Source: Rhodosporidiobolus odoratus
Lineage: Eukaryota > Basidiomycota > Microbotryomycetes > Sporidiobolales > Sporidiobolaceae
Direction: 5' to 3'
Assembly: GCA_034387635.1 (NCBI GenBank)
Contig: JAOANU010000004.1
Coordinates: 1,488,001 to 1,552,000, forward strand
Length of the DNA stretch: 64,000 nt
The position numbers and the translations under genes are program-made. Shown here in pieces: positions 44,985 to 55,797 of this stretch (positions within the stretch are counted from its first letter, which is position 1; every line of letters begins with the position of its first letter). The notes below the pieces were generated by a model. The model saw nothing but the letters and a program-made list of their open reading frames with translations. It was not told the DNA's origin and did no database searches.

Positions 44985-46378
44985 TCACCCGCCCTTGCTG
45001 CCCCTCCTCTGCTTCTCCCCTACCTCCTTCGCCTTCCTCTCCTTCCCCTCCCTCCGCCCCTGGCCCGTGTCCTCCGCCTTTCTTTTTCCCTTGCCCTTCA
45101 GCCCTATGCTGTAGCCCTCGCCGTCACCCATCTTGTCATCATCGCTCTTGCCGCCGGAGGTGCTCGAGTAGGTAGACGCAGAATCGTCGTCTTCTGGGGA
45201 GCTCAGTTCGAAAGAGTCGTTGTCGATGCGGGCACGCTTGGACGGCTTACGAGCCGCTGCGGAGGTGGAGGCGAGGGGAGAGGCGGCGGAGGAGGATGAG
45301 GCGCGACCGAGTTGTTCAAGGTATTCGCTGTCGTCTTGAGGGAAGTCCTTCAAGGCCTGCTTCATCGCCTTGTACCTGGCCTGATCCTTGCTGATGGCCT
45401 TGAGCCCCTCCGCCAGCACGACAACCAACTGTCCCAGGCGCAACGAGTGAGCCTGCATCGAATACTGTACAGAACCATGACACTTACGGTTTCGATCGTG
45501 AGGCGGTTCTTCTCCATGTCCGGCAGAGCCGTCGAATGAGCCTTGTCGGGGACGTACTGTAGCGTCGGAATAGTCAGCGCCGGCGGGTCAGGACTTTCGA
45601 AGTGACAGCCGACGCACCTCCTCTTCGACCGCTGGCCTAAGGTTCTGCTTCTGCTTTCTAGTCAAGTCGTTCCTAGCGTCCAGCCAGTCGACGGGGCTCC
45701 CATCCAAGACTGAGTCGTCAGATGCACGTTAGTCGGGGGCAGCGAAGCAGGGCAGACCGGAGGAACATACCCCTCTGTTCCGCTTCCCTCAATTCCTTCT
45801 TAATCTCCGTCAACCTCTTCCCTGAGAAGAACTCTAGCCCAGCGATCTCGGTGATGTCACCGTTGGGCAAATGGAGCTTCAGAACGTCGCAGAAAGGCTC
45901 TGTCGGGTAAGTGCGTTAGCGTCATGTCGCAAGAAAGGTCGGAAGAAATCAGAAAAACAGAGAGAGACGCACGCGTGAGGTCCTTAATCCTGAATATGTT
46001 CAAGGAGCGACCCCATTCCTGCTGAGACACATAGGTCTTTTTGTCGTATTTCTTATTCGACAGCAGGGCGATGAGGTCGACCCTATAAACCACGAACAAG
46101 TATATTTGCCCTACTTCTGCGCGAGGTCAGATCGGAATGAGTACTGGCTACGAGGGCACAAGTGAGCGTGCGCACCGATAGTCCCTTTGGCCAACAAGGT
46201 GCCCGCAAACCCTCCGGCGTTCAACACCTTGACCATGGAAGGCAACACCTCCAAGACAGCGCAGACCATAAGCTGGGCAGGGCCAGAGCTCAGTACGACG
46301 CGTGTGACCATGGGGAAGATGACGCACCGCGCCAGACAGGTGCAGGAAGGCCAGGGCTTCTTCCAAAAGATCGTTCAT
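44985..46378 (-). CDS. Unrecognised protein, about seven exons
   Basis: A consistent spliced reading exists. The ATG at 46378 gives MNDLLEEALAFLHLSGA, then LMVCAVLEVLPSMVKVLNAG, then YRVDLIALLSNKKYDKKTY, then PFCDVLKLHLPNGDITEIAG, then SPVDWLDARNDLTRKQKQN. Next are KAHSTALPDMEKNRLTIET and a last exon from LGQLVVVLAEGLKAISKDQ to a Lys/Arg/Glu-rich basic tail ending at 44985. Joins at G|AA and C|AG are in phase. The tail holds several nuclear-localisation-like basic clusters (KPSKRARID, GKGKRKAE), so a nuclear protein is likely. No family was recognised. It lies immediately right of the Crypton. Confidence 0.5.
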
Positions 46379-47353
46379 GGTGTGAGTCGTACAAGGACAG
46401 TAGTCGGTGGACGGAGGGGGGAGCTCGAGCACGCTGGGAGGGTAAGTTCGTGTGGTGAACGATCTCTGAGAGCTCCAGGGCGCGTTCCAGGAGTGACAGG
46501 AAGGAGAAAAACGATATACGAGTGGGTCGAGAAAGAAAACGGGAACTCGGGATTCCCTCGCGACCGTTTGGCGAGCCACGCTGCGACTGAGCCTGCATAG
46601 CGACATGCTCCGATCCATCTCGTAGCTTATAGTCTCTCTGTGTCCCCTGCATTGCCTTAGCGCGCGTACCTCGAACTGCTCTCGAAACGACAATAGGATC
46701 AAGACGGGGGCGCTCGCTCTCTCCGCTCGTTGGTGTCTCGCGATCTCGCATCTAGTCAGACTGTGACGAGCTGTTTACAGACCCGGATAGCTATATGGCC
46801 GCGACCCCCTCCACCTTGTCCGTCGGCAATATGCCGTGGACCTCCCCTACCTCTACTCCAACCACCCGACTCTCCACCGTCTCCACCTCTCCCTCCGTTC
46901 CCCGCTGCTCCTCCCCTCGTGCTCCCCGCTGCACGTATACTGTGAGTCCGCCTGGTATCCGCAAGCTCACAAGAACCGCAGACTCAGAAAATCCGCCAAG
47001 TCCCGCTCGACCTCATCGACCTCGCCCATCTCAAGTTGTAGAAGAGGGAGATGAAATCAACCCCAGCGCACCTTTGGTATTCTGCGATACGGAGAGAGCG
47101 GGTAGAACGGAAAGGGTCAGGACAGGAGCAGCGGGAACGAAAGTTGGTCAGCGTCGACCGACGGAAAGAGGGCAAGTTGGGAGAAAGTCAGCGAAATCGC
47201 ACCTCAAATACATGCCTGTACAGAGCTAGCAGATGAGAGTGAGGAGAACATGTAGTCAGCAAAGGGAACGGGTTGAAACGGGAGAGAAACTTGGAAAACG
47301 ACCGCTTCCTCGACGAGAGGGGGAACCGAAAAATCAGGTGAAGAAACAGCGAC
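46379..47353. other. Stretch with no assignable gene
   Basis: A plus-strand stretch around 46790-47040 is open in two frames, and one (VDLPYLYSNHPTLHRLHLSL) looks leucine-rich-repeat-like, followed by IRQVPLDLIDLAHLKL before a stop. The splicing needed is unclear and no gene could be defined. Confidence 0.25.
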
Positions 47354-48613
47354 TTACCCTTCGGGAGGGGATGATGACGATGCTCGAATAATCTGCGGCA
47401 GAGCGACCATCGTCAGTACGGATTCTTGCGCCAGAAATGACATTTGGCTTAGTGCCAAATTAGCTCGACGACTGGACCCCTTGGTTGTTGACCACAGCCC
47501 TCGCTCAGCTTCCTCAATGACGTCTACATTCTCTTGATTACCCTCCACCCCGAGCCTGCACAGTAAGCCGTGTCAAACCGAATCTTCCCGTCCGGCTCCC
47601 ACCCAGACTCTCCCACCCAGACTTGACTCGGACCCTAACCGCAGAAAGGTCCAGAGAAGACGGCGTACCTCGTGTGGACGCTCAGGAAAACTGAGACACC
47701 TGCAGCACCACGAGCGCGGGTCAATGCGTGAGCGGGCAGAGGTATCTCAGTAGAGTTGGGCCAACGCAAACAAAGCTGGGATGCAGAGACTATAACGCAC
47801 CCTCGCTACTCACACTGCATCTACGGTCGACCTGGATAGACAGAGTGAGCATGTCAGGTACGGGTCTAGCGCCGGAAGCAGACGAAGCCAGAAAGAGGAT
47901 CAGGCATGGCACAATTGCAGGATTTCAGAGAGGCGTTCGAACGGTGCGGCGTACCCTGCGCGTGGTGGAGTAGACCGAATACAAGAGACTGCGGCCGACG
48001 AAGAAGCGTCGGTAGGGGTCTACCCCAACCAAACGGTCATGTCCAGACGGCGAAAAAAACGGAAATTTCCACATAGCCACCGCGAGCCGAGCTGGGCATA
48101 GTGAGCTCATGCGGTCAATAGCGCTCGGCTGGAGTGAAAGCGGCGGCTGCTGATGGCGTAAAGAACGAAGGAAACGTACCTTTGCACCTCGCAAATCGAT
48201 CGCTGCTCGTAATGCCCTCCCGCACAACTCCGACGGCGCGCCACCCCCGCCGTGTCGTAGTAGCAGTCCTAAGTAACTCCCATGCGGCTGGCCTCGGCTC
48301 CTAACGGGGTATCTATGAAGAAGCAAGACGGACTGACCACCCCGACGATCACCTCGAGGATAGCTCGCGCGGCTGTGGGAGTGGTATGAGTAGGTGCAAA
48401 CTGTGCTATATGACTTGCTGAGGTTGGTCTCTTTGTACGCGAGTGTAGACGGAGAAGCGGAGGCGAGCAAACGAGGGGATGGAGGGAGATGAGGCGAAGG
48501 GGGCGGACGCGAATTCCGGGGCGAAAGGGGAGGCGGGGAAGGGCATGGGTTGATAAGTTAGTGAGCGCGAACCATGTATTCTGAGCAGGGCTGGGCGTAG
48601 CGAGCAAGAGCAA
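47354..48613 (-). CDS. Unrecognised multi-exon protein
   Basis: From the ATG at 48613 the first exon has an Arg/Leu/Ser/Pro-rich, acid-poor start (mitochondrial presequence-like) and ends RAILEVIVGV. A gtcagt...gttag intron joins it in phase to EPRPAAWELLRTATTTRRGW and RAVGVVREGITSSDRF. Further exons read MWKFPFFSPSGHDRLVGVDP and, after a gap, GNQENVDVIEEAERGLWSTT with NLALSQMSFLAQESVL, ending near 47354. No family was recognised. The middle joins are in phase but unproven, and the 3' end may extend further left. Confidence 0.35.
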
Positions 48614-48684
48614 GTCATCATGCTGGGCGGAGGTGAGGCCGTCTACAACGCTTCCATGTCGAACGCATCCTTCACTTCATCGTC

Positions 48685-51012
48685 ATGAATTCGACCGCGT
48701 ATGTGTTGATCTCTGCTCCTGTGCACCTACGAAGCTTATCATGTACCCGTTGCAGACCCGCTGTTTCCCCTCCCGTTCCCATCAAATACGCAGTCGACCC
48801 GGACACCGACGACCAGTCTGAAGTTCCGGAGTTATCGCTCGAGGCAGTTGCCGACGTACTCGACGAGGTCCTCAATGAGGCGCACGAGAATCAGGGTTTG
48901 GAGGCGGACGAGCTTGAGGAGCGCGCATTTCGGTTGTTGGACCTGAAGGGGGACCTTGGCGTGTCGGCCAGGGATCCGGCGCTCGGTGCGCTCTGGGTTA
49001 AAGGGCGAGACCAGAACATCCAGCGGCAGAAGGAGCGCATACAGGATCCCGCCTACCGCCAGGAGGCCGGGCGGGTATTGGACGAGTTGAAGCGAGTACG
49101 AAACGAGGGTTTGGCAGCAGCGGACCAGAAGCACAACATCACGACGAGGCTGCTCACCCACTCGTGCGTCTGCTGCTCCCGCCTTCTTCTCTCATGCAAA
49201 GCGCTGAATACTTCACCGAGACACCCAGGTGCCTCGACGACTTCATCGCCCCGGTCAGCATCTCGCTCGGCTACCCTCCAGAGAATACGGACATGAGCAA
49301 AGGCTTCAACGACATCTCCATTCCGACAATTTACGCCGCTTCCCGGCTCGGTATGCTTGAAGCCCGACAGAGGGGATTGGTGCGTCCACGTCTTCTTTCT
49401 CCGTCTTTCACCCTTGAGCAATTCGCTCCTGCGGTCTAATACCTGACGCCGTCCCTTCTGTTCCTCAGGTCGGCTTCATCGACGTTCACAACGACGACAA
49501 GCACTCGGCCTCAAAGAAGGATCCGTCTTTTCCGCACGGCAAGCCCGTCGACTGGGACAAACCGGGACGCGGCTGCTCGCAAGACCATCACGCAGTCATG
49601 TTCAAGTTCTGGTACGACTATCACCTTTGGCGCTTCCACCACGTCTTCGGAGAGTCGGTGTTCTGTGGCATATCGATTGTCAAGGACGCCTACGACGAGA
49701 TGATGCAGACGGTCAACATCCCTTACTGCAACATCCCCCGCGCTTGGCTACCGTGGGGTCCCTACGCCCACCTCGTCGACACCGTCTGCACCCGCGACTC
49801 AACCGTCTATTTCTCGCCCACTCTCGTACCGGGCGCTCCGCCCCTTCCCGTCCAACCCGACTTCACCGACCGCATCACCGCGTTAAAGCACTTCTCTTAT
49901 TCCTCCTCTATCACCGCGCACATCTCTATTCCGTACTACGCCAATACCGGTAGCGACATGCCGGCTCTCCAGCAGATCCAGCAGATCGAACGTACGCTGG
50001 ATGAGATTCGGATCCTCATTGACGCAGATGTCGACCCCAAGTCCAGGGTTTTCCTCAGCCGCGTGTATATGGCCCGCTGCAAGGGCGCTCGTGGTTTCTT
50101 CATCCCGCCAACGGTCCGATGGGCCATGACGGCGTGCAAGGAGGAGGAAGGAGCGTTCGAATGGACAGAGGAGGATGTCGAGGGAAGGATTGGGGCACGA
50201 GCGCGGGCAAAATTACAGGGATGGGCGGAGCGCTGGGTGACAAATGGGCAGCCGATCCACCCCCAGTCAGGGTCCATAGGGGGATTTCTCAGTGACGCCA
50301 TTTTGGGCTGGAAGCTGGCGTTACAACAGTTGCTCGACCCGGAGCGATACCCCTCCGTCTCGAATTGCGACGCCGCCATCCTCTGCCCCGCTGTCGGCCA
50401 CAGCGGGGAAGTCGCACTCGTCGACAGTCGCGAGAAGGTCACTCGTCTATCGACCCGGAGCGATACCCCTCCGTCTCGAATTGCGACGCCGCCATCCTCT
50501 GCCCCGCTGTCGGCCACAGCGGGGAAGTCGCACTCGTCGACAGTCTCGAGAAGGGTCGTTCGTCGCTCGACCCGGAGCGGTACCCCTCCGTCTCGAATCC
50601 CAACACCGCCATCCTCTGCCCCGCTGTCGGCCACAGCGGGGAAGTCGCCCTCATACATCTTGGCCAGAAGAGTCGTAAGCGAGCGGTGGCGACCGTTGAG
50701 CTGTTCCAGGACTCGTCACCAGAAGGAAGGAAGAAGCAGGAGGCGGTCCCGGTCAATGACCTCAAGGCATTCGCGCGTGAAAATGAGATCACTTTGAGCT
50801 ATAAGGAGCGCCGCCATAAAGCACTGATTATCAAGAGGATTGTGCGTCCCTTTTTGCTCTTGCATCCCCCATATCCGGCACTGGAGGTTGACATTTGCCT
50901 TCGAAGGCTGGATGGGCGGTCGCGCGGCTGTAGTCTTACTGCAGTGACTTTGGTAATCCTGTTACACGAGATTACAGTCTCGCGCGGCCGAGTAGTTCCA
51001 TCTCCACGGTAG
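48685..51012 (+). CDS. Unrecognised large protein with a frameshifted tandem repeat
   Basis: Exon 1 is tiny (ATG 48685, donor gtatgt at 48699). Exon 2 reads SVPELSLEAVADVLDEVLN... and KHNITTRLLTH; exon 3 reads CLDDFIAPVSISLGYPPENT; exon 4 starts VGFIDVHNDDKHSASKKDPS and continues with SQDHHAVMFKFWYDYHLWRF and AWLPWGPYAHLVDTVCTRDS. This architecture matches basidiomycete-type orphan families that I cannot name. From 50331 three near-identical units follow (see repeat), and the protein ends with VNDLKAFARENEITLSYKER, a SAP-like helix pair. Unit 1 has lost one base, so the frame before 50,436 does not continue into units 2-3. Read without correction the protein would end in an out-of-frame tail at 50797. 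It is therefore either a decaying gene or a copy with a base-call error. Confidence 0.5.
50331..50680 (+). repeat. Three tandem coding repeats of 116/117 bp
   Basis: Units start at GACCCGGAGCG at 50336, 50452 and 50569 (spacing 116 and 117). Each contains ATACCCCTCCGTCTCGAAT-type sequence and GCCACAGCGGGGAAGTCGC. The in-frame translation is DPERYPSVSN..AAILCPAVGHSGEVAL. Unit 1 reads GAGAAGGTCACT where unit 2 reads GAGAAGGGTCGTT, one G fewer. Confidence 0.85.
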
Positions 51013-51238
51013 CGAGCTTCGCATGGTCCAAAAATTGTCCGTCGAGATGGCGCAATATTCTACCCTACTTTCATTATATTCACTCTTGTCCATACCTATC
51101 CGCAGCCTTTATATACCCCTACTACCCGCCCTCGCAATCGCTATATTCCTTGACCTAGTCTACCTCTCGCATTCTCGCAGAATATCTTGCAACTCGTTCG
51201 TTCTCGTTCTCCTGGCACAGCGATTCCATCTATTGCCC

Positions 51239-52161
51239 GAAATGGTGCCGAATATTGATAGTCCTACAACAAATGCTAAGCTTGTCATCGCTTCCTCACC
51301 CTACTGTCATCGCTGCTGTCAGAGTCTGTGTCGCTTCCGTCGCAAGAGTCGCTCGAAGAGGTGTCTTGAAGGCCTTTCTCTGCCACACAAAGCAGAAGGA
51401 TGTTGAATTGCTACACATTCGCGAGGTCGAGCAGCGTGCGGCAGACGCTGAGCAGACAAGGATCAATACGGGTGCGCGCCTCCATCGTCTTTCTCGCCCT
51501 GCGCCCCGTTAACCTTTCTGGCCATGTCGCTCAGAGATGTTCCTCGACATGAGCAGTCACGAGCTCCGCAACCCTCTGTCGGGTGTCTGGCAGAACGCTG
51601 AGCTCGTCGCGGCGTCCCTTGACAAATACGTGGAGCTACTGGAGAATTTGCGCGACGGCAGCGTGCCCTCGTCTCCAGAGCTCGAAGCCCTTACGGAGGA
51701 GATGACCGAGAACGTCGATGTGCGCTCATCCATCTCTGTTGGCCATTCTTGCCCTGACTTGGCTTCACTCGTTGCAGGCTGTCGATTCCATTCTCCTCTG
51801 CGCTGCTCATCAAGGTCGGATTGCGGACGACATCCTCAACGTTTCGAAACTTAACATGGGCCTTCTTACCATTCAGAGAAGTCCCTTCGAGCTCGTCTCG
51901 CGCCTGAGGGAAGTTCTGAAGGTCTTCGAGGTGTACGCTTCCGCAAAACCCACTGTCGCTGCTGCTGTTCTGACATCGCCCTCTTTCTCCTGCAGCGTAT
52001 GTTCGCAAAAATCGATCGCTCTCAAGCTGAATGCCGACCCCTCCGTTGAACGGCTTAGAGCAGGCTGGCTTCTTTCCCTCCTTCTCATCACTTTCGGTTC
52101 AACCCGCCTCTCGAGAAGGCTCAGTATAATCAATCGATCTAAGCCTTGTTTGCTTGTGTAA
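51239..52161 (+). pseudogene. Fragment of a hybrid histidine kinase
   Basis: Exons carry a coiled linker (LLHIREVEQRAADAEQTRIN) and then the dimerisation/phosphoacceptor domain FLDMSSHELRNPLSGVWQNA, with the phosphorylatable histidine in SHELRNPLSG. The second helix follows (HQGRIADDILNVSKLNMGLL) with FELVSRLREVLKVFE. After QKSIALKLNADPSVERLRAGW the kinase sequence ends. The ATP-binding HATPase domain, expected next, and the receiver domain are missing, as is any sensor region upstream. Introns (ending around 51538 and 51777) look normal. It is read as a truncated gene, probably cut by rearrangement. Class within the fungal group cannot be set from this part. Confidence 0.65.
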
Positions 52162-52382
52162 TGGCCCGTGTGCTTCGCAGCCTCGGCCCCCGCATCCTTT
52201 TCCTCCTGTTTTATGCGGGACCCAATCTCTGGGTACGTTGGTCGCTCCTCCTCCCACTATGAAGATGGAGGAGTACGAGGAAGTTGAACATTGAGCGGCG
52301 AGAAGCTGACAGTACATCGCTCACGTAGGATAGCGCCAATACGACCCGGTGGAAAGGGCCAGACCAGAGAGCCCTTCAGCCA

Positions 52383-53021
52383 ATGATGGAGAGGCCCGCC
52401 ACGCGCTATAAGCAGCAGCGCGCGGCCGCACAGGCGATCTCGGAAGGCACGCAAAGCGCAATGCTCATCCAGAAAGTCACTCAGCAAAAGCAGAAAGGAA
52501 AGAAAGCACCGCAAAGAGAAAAAGACAAAGGACCATTGGCGGGCATGCTTCTTGTGGCCGCTAGCAAGAATCAAGCCGCTTGCGAGGCCACAGCATACAA
52601 TTATGGGCGTAGCTCTATTAACAGGGCCGCGGTTGTGGAGTCGCCTCTTGCGAGCAGGAGAGGGAAAGAAAAAGCGCAGCCAGACATCGTACCGCCTGTC
52701 CCCGAGCTGCTCAGTACAATTATGCTGAAATCGCTTGCCCAGTCAGGCCGCGCGTCAGGCCACGCAGTCGCTCGGATCCTTCATGGGGCAGCCCCTGGCG
52801 CTTTCGATCCAACCTCGTCACGACGACAACCGGCAAAGCGACCGAATGTTTCCGAGCAGCGAGCACCACATTTCCCCATCCTCCAGCGCCCTCTTCCCCC
52901 ACAGAGCGTCTCGGGCCGAGTTCATTCTCCGCTCCAGCTGCTTCCGCTTTCGTCCCTTCGCGTCCGGCTCCTCCTTCTGTTTACCATTGCAATCCTACAT
53001 TGCCCGCCCTCGATCTCGTAG
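52383..53021 (+). CDS. Open frame, unrecognised
   Basis: A 212-codon frame beginning MMERPATRYKQQRAAAQAIS, with a basic Lys/Gln-rich N-terminal half and a Ser/Pro/Leu-rich rest. An overlapping frame from 52735 and a third frame around 52900-53140 (YHCNPTLPALDLVEPQATHL) look at least as protein-like, so splicing or frame decay is likely. It follows the kinase fragment and could be part of the same damaged locus. No domain was recognised. Confidence 0.25.
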   Translation: MMERPATRYKQQRAAAQAISEGTQSAMLIQKVTQQKQKGKKAPQREKDKGPLAGMLLVAASKNQAACEATAYNYGRSSINRAAVVESPLASRRGKEKAQPDIVPPVPELLSTIMLKSLAQSGRASGHAVARILHGAAPGAFDPTSSRRQPAKRPNVSEQRAPHFPILQRPLPPQSVSGRVHSPLQLLPLSSLRVRLLLLFTIAILHCPPSIS

Positions 53022-53421
53022 AGCCACAGGCGACGCATCTGTACGCTCCTGTACCAGGTTGTCGTCCTACGGCGACTTCGATTCCTGGCGACGGAGACAT
53101 CAGAGAAAGGCGCAGAATGGGACTGGGGCTTTTTTCCTTCGCCGGAAAGGTGTGGGTATGAGGGGTACTGGGACAACGTAAGGTCATAGGATGTAGAGTC
53201 TCTGCTGTTCTGTTTGTTACGATACGTACAAGGTTTCATCAGTGCCCGTCGCGAGAGGCAGCAAAGGAAGGCTCAGCCACAGAGAGACGCAGTCCGAGGC
53301 AAACTTTTGATTTTGGCTCATCTGGGGTCGTTCAGAGAAGAACTAGCTAGTGCACGCTCGGAGGCAATCCACGAAATACAAGCGCGCTTGACTTTGAACA
53401 GTACCTGCTGAGTAAACGTGA

Positions 53422-53433
53422 TTGAGAAGGTCA
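53422..53433 (+). repeat. Dispersed motif TTGAGAAGGTCA, solo copy beside the right arm
   Basis: Exact copy; with the preceding GA it shares 14 bp (GATTGAGAAGGTCA) with the Crypton junction repeat. It lies 240 bp from the NMNAT copy 2 stop, at the inner side of the inverted duplication. Confidence 0.65.
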
Positions 53434-53660
53434 AACCATTTTTCTCTCGTTCTCCTGAATTCATCCCTACGTCGCTCACGATATCTCCATATACCTGTAT
53501 TGCTTGACAAGGGGCCATTGCTACATGATAAGGCACGAAGAGGAAGCAAAGGCTCGAAAGAGGACGAAAGAGGATGTTGGCGGTGTATTATCGAGGGTGG
53601 AAGAAGAGAAAGGTAACACATTTGAGCCAACCGAGCACCGATTTGGACTGATACAAACGC

Positions 53661-55440
53661 TCAAGCTGCCATGGTCACGTCCGCCTTCGCCCTGCGCTTG
53701 TCGTCTTGACCTGCTGCTGGAGACGCTTGATCATCAGCCTGCGTAGAAGGAGCAGGGGCGGTCGGACGTGAGGCAGTCGCAGCAGTCGCAGCAGAGGCGG
53801 TTGATGAGCGCGCTGGCGTGGGGGAAATTGCCGATGTGGAGGGTTGTGGGGGTTGCAACGAAGACGGAGCCGGACGCGCGAGCATCGAGCTGCGGCGGCG
53901 GTCGGCGGTTCTGTACCTACGCAGGGGAAAGAGGCACATATCATGAGCGGAAAGAATCGCACAAGTGAGGTCAGCGTCGGTAGCTGCGGAGGAGAACGCG
54001 CAAGAACAGGAACAATGGACAAGGGCAGCTTGACTCACAGTCCTTCCCGCTGGATGTACCGGATGACGACGCTCGGGATCAGGTACTTGACGCTCATGTT
54101 CTTCCGGATGAAGAGGCGAACCTTGGTGGAGGAGACGTCATTGCGAACAGTTTGCTCGACCTGCGTTCGTTCGGAGGGGGATGATCTCAGTTGAGCCCGA
54201 AACTGGAGCATGATGCAGACTGAAACGCACCATTCGGATGTTGTGGCGATACAGCGCTAATGGACTCCTCGAATGTACCGAACTTGACGAGAAGATGGTC
54301 TGGTCCAGCTCAGATTCGGAACGCTCGATGATATAACAACCGTACAGGCCGAGGATGTGGTGCAGCTGCAAGCCCAAGCGAGTGAGTCCGAATCGAGGGC
54401 GCGAGGTCGGGAAGAGACGGGGGAAGGCATCGAGAAAAGGCGGAAAGAGTCAAGCGAGAGGGTGAATAAGTTAGCACGTACATCCTTCTCTGCCCAGACT
54501 CCCGGCTCACTCATTGTCAGGATGAGATCACTTCCCGCCAGCAGCATGATCCTCGCTTTTCTTTTTTCAACCCTTCTCCGCCCATTCTCCTCCCATTCCA
54601 CCTCGACCCCACCCCTCTTGACGTTGATCTCCTCGTTGAAGTGATCCAGCACCTGCGCCGTCGGGGTGTAGCTCTCCTGCCTGGCCTCCCACGGATCGAC
54701 GCTCAACCAGTCGCTCGTCTCCCTCACCGCATCTTCGCACATGCGCAGGCGGTGTTTCGCCGGGGCAAGACCAAGCTTGGCGTAGCGGTCATTAACGGGA
54801 GAGAGGAACCCTCCGACGACGCTGTAGTGGGTGTTGAGGTTGGCGTCGTCCCGAGCCATTTCGAAGAGGCGGAGGTGGAGGAAGGTGACAGGGGAATAGG
54901 AACCACAGGCGACCAGGACGAGGGGAGTCTTGGTGGCAGCGTTCGGGCCTGATAGACGCCGTGCGCGCAATAGTGACGAGTGTAATCGGTGCGGAACATT
55001 CGGGAAGAGAGGGATACGTTGGGGCACAGAGGTGGGACAGGAAGGAACAGTGGGGAACGGCAAGTGCGCATCAAGCGCGACGAGCGGCGGTACAAGGTGA
55101 GGGCAGGACGGCCAGAGACGGCGTGGTATGGTGGTACAGTCGGAACGTGGGCGAACGAGGTAGGCGGGACGGGAATGGCAGCCGAGGCGAGCCCGAATTG
55201 CGGAGAAAAAGATCGAGATGAGGATGGAACGGAAAGACGAATGGAAATATGCAGGAGAGAAGGGCGTCAGTGTCTCTTAGCTAATCTCTCCTATGGCAAC
55301 AGGATCAAGCAAACCGCCGGGCAAGAGAAGAGTGGAGGCTATCCGCCCAGAACCACCCGAGAGTGATGAGGGGAAGAGGAAGAAACCGCACCGGTCACCC
55401 GCCCAAGCCTGTAAGTAGGGAAAACGTAGTCTCCGTCCAT
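53661..55440 (-). CDS. NMNAT, copy 2
   Basis: Second NMN adenylyltransferase, inverted relative to copy 1. The start at 55440 gives MDGDYVFPTYRLGRVTG. The exon with GSYSPVTFLHLRLFEMA, the SSTKVRLFIRKN exon and all intron borders match copy 1 almost base for base. Visible differences are Q to P in SVDPWEARQ and a one-base deletion within intron 1. The tail differs completely after SSMLARPAP: copy 2 has an Ala/Thr/Gln-rich tail ending KADVTMAA at 53661. Both copies keep every catalytic motif, so both are probably active. Divergent tails could give different localisation or stability; that is inference. Confidence 0.92.
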
Positions 55441-55797
55441 CTTGCCAGTGTCCTTACCCTGATCTACGCGGTAAGACGCGAGATCGGGATTGATGAGAAA
55501 TGGCGAATTCAACTGATGAAGCCGTTTCTCTTCCACACACCACGGATAAAAGTTTTGTCGCGTTTGTCCGGTAGTTGAGCGTGACGTGAGTATGATTGGC
55601 GCAGTGGCAAGGCGATCAGAGTGAGTCGACGGGAGTGAGAGCGAGTAAGAGATGAACAAGATTACAATTGATTCATTACAAACACGAGGGAGCAACTGTA
55701 ATCGACCCTTACTAGCACTACACTCAAACCTAATCGCCTTTTCCAATCTTAACTCTTGCGTTCTACTTCCGCTTCCCCACTTTGATACGAATCAGCA
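55441..55797. promoter_or_regulatory. Shared divergent promoter, copy 2
   Basis: 357 bp between the NMNAT copy 2 start (55440, minus) and the F-box copy 2 start (55798, plus). Almost identical to 28564-28918. Confidence 0.6.

Noticed and set aside
50434..50444. GAGAAGGTCAC in the 117-bp repeat
   Set aside because: Arises from the one-base deletion in the coding repeat and lacks the TT extension. Not treated as a motif copy.
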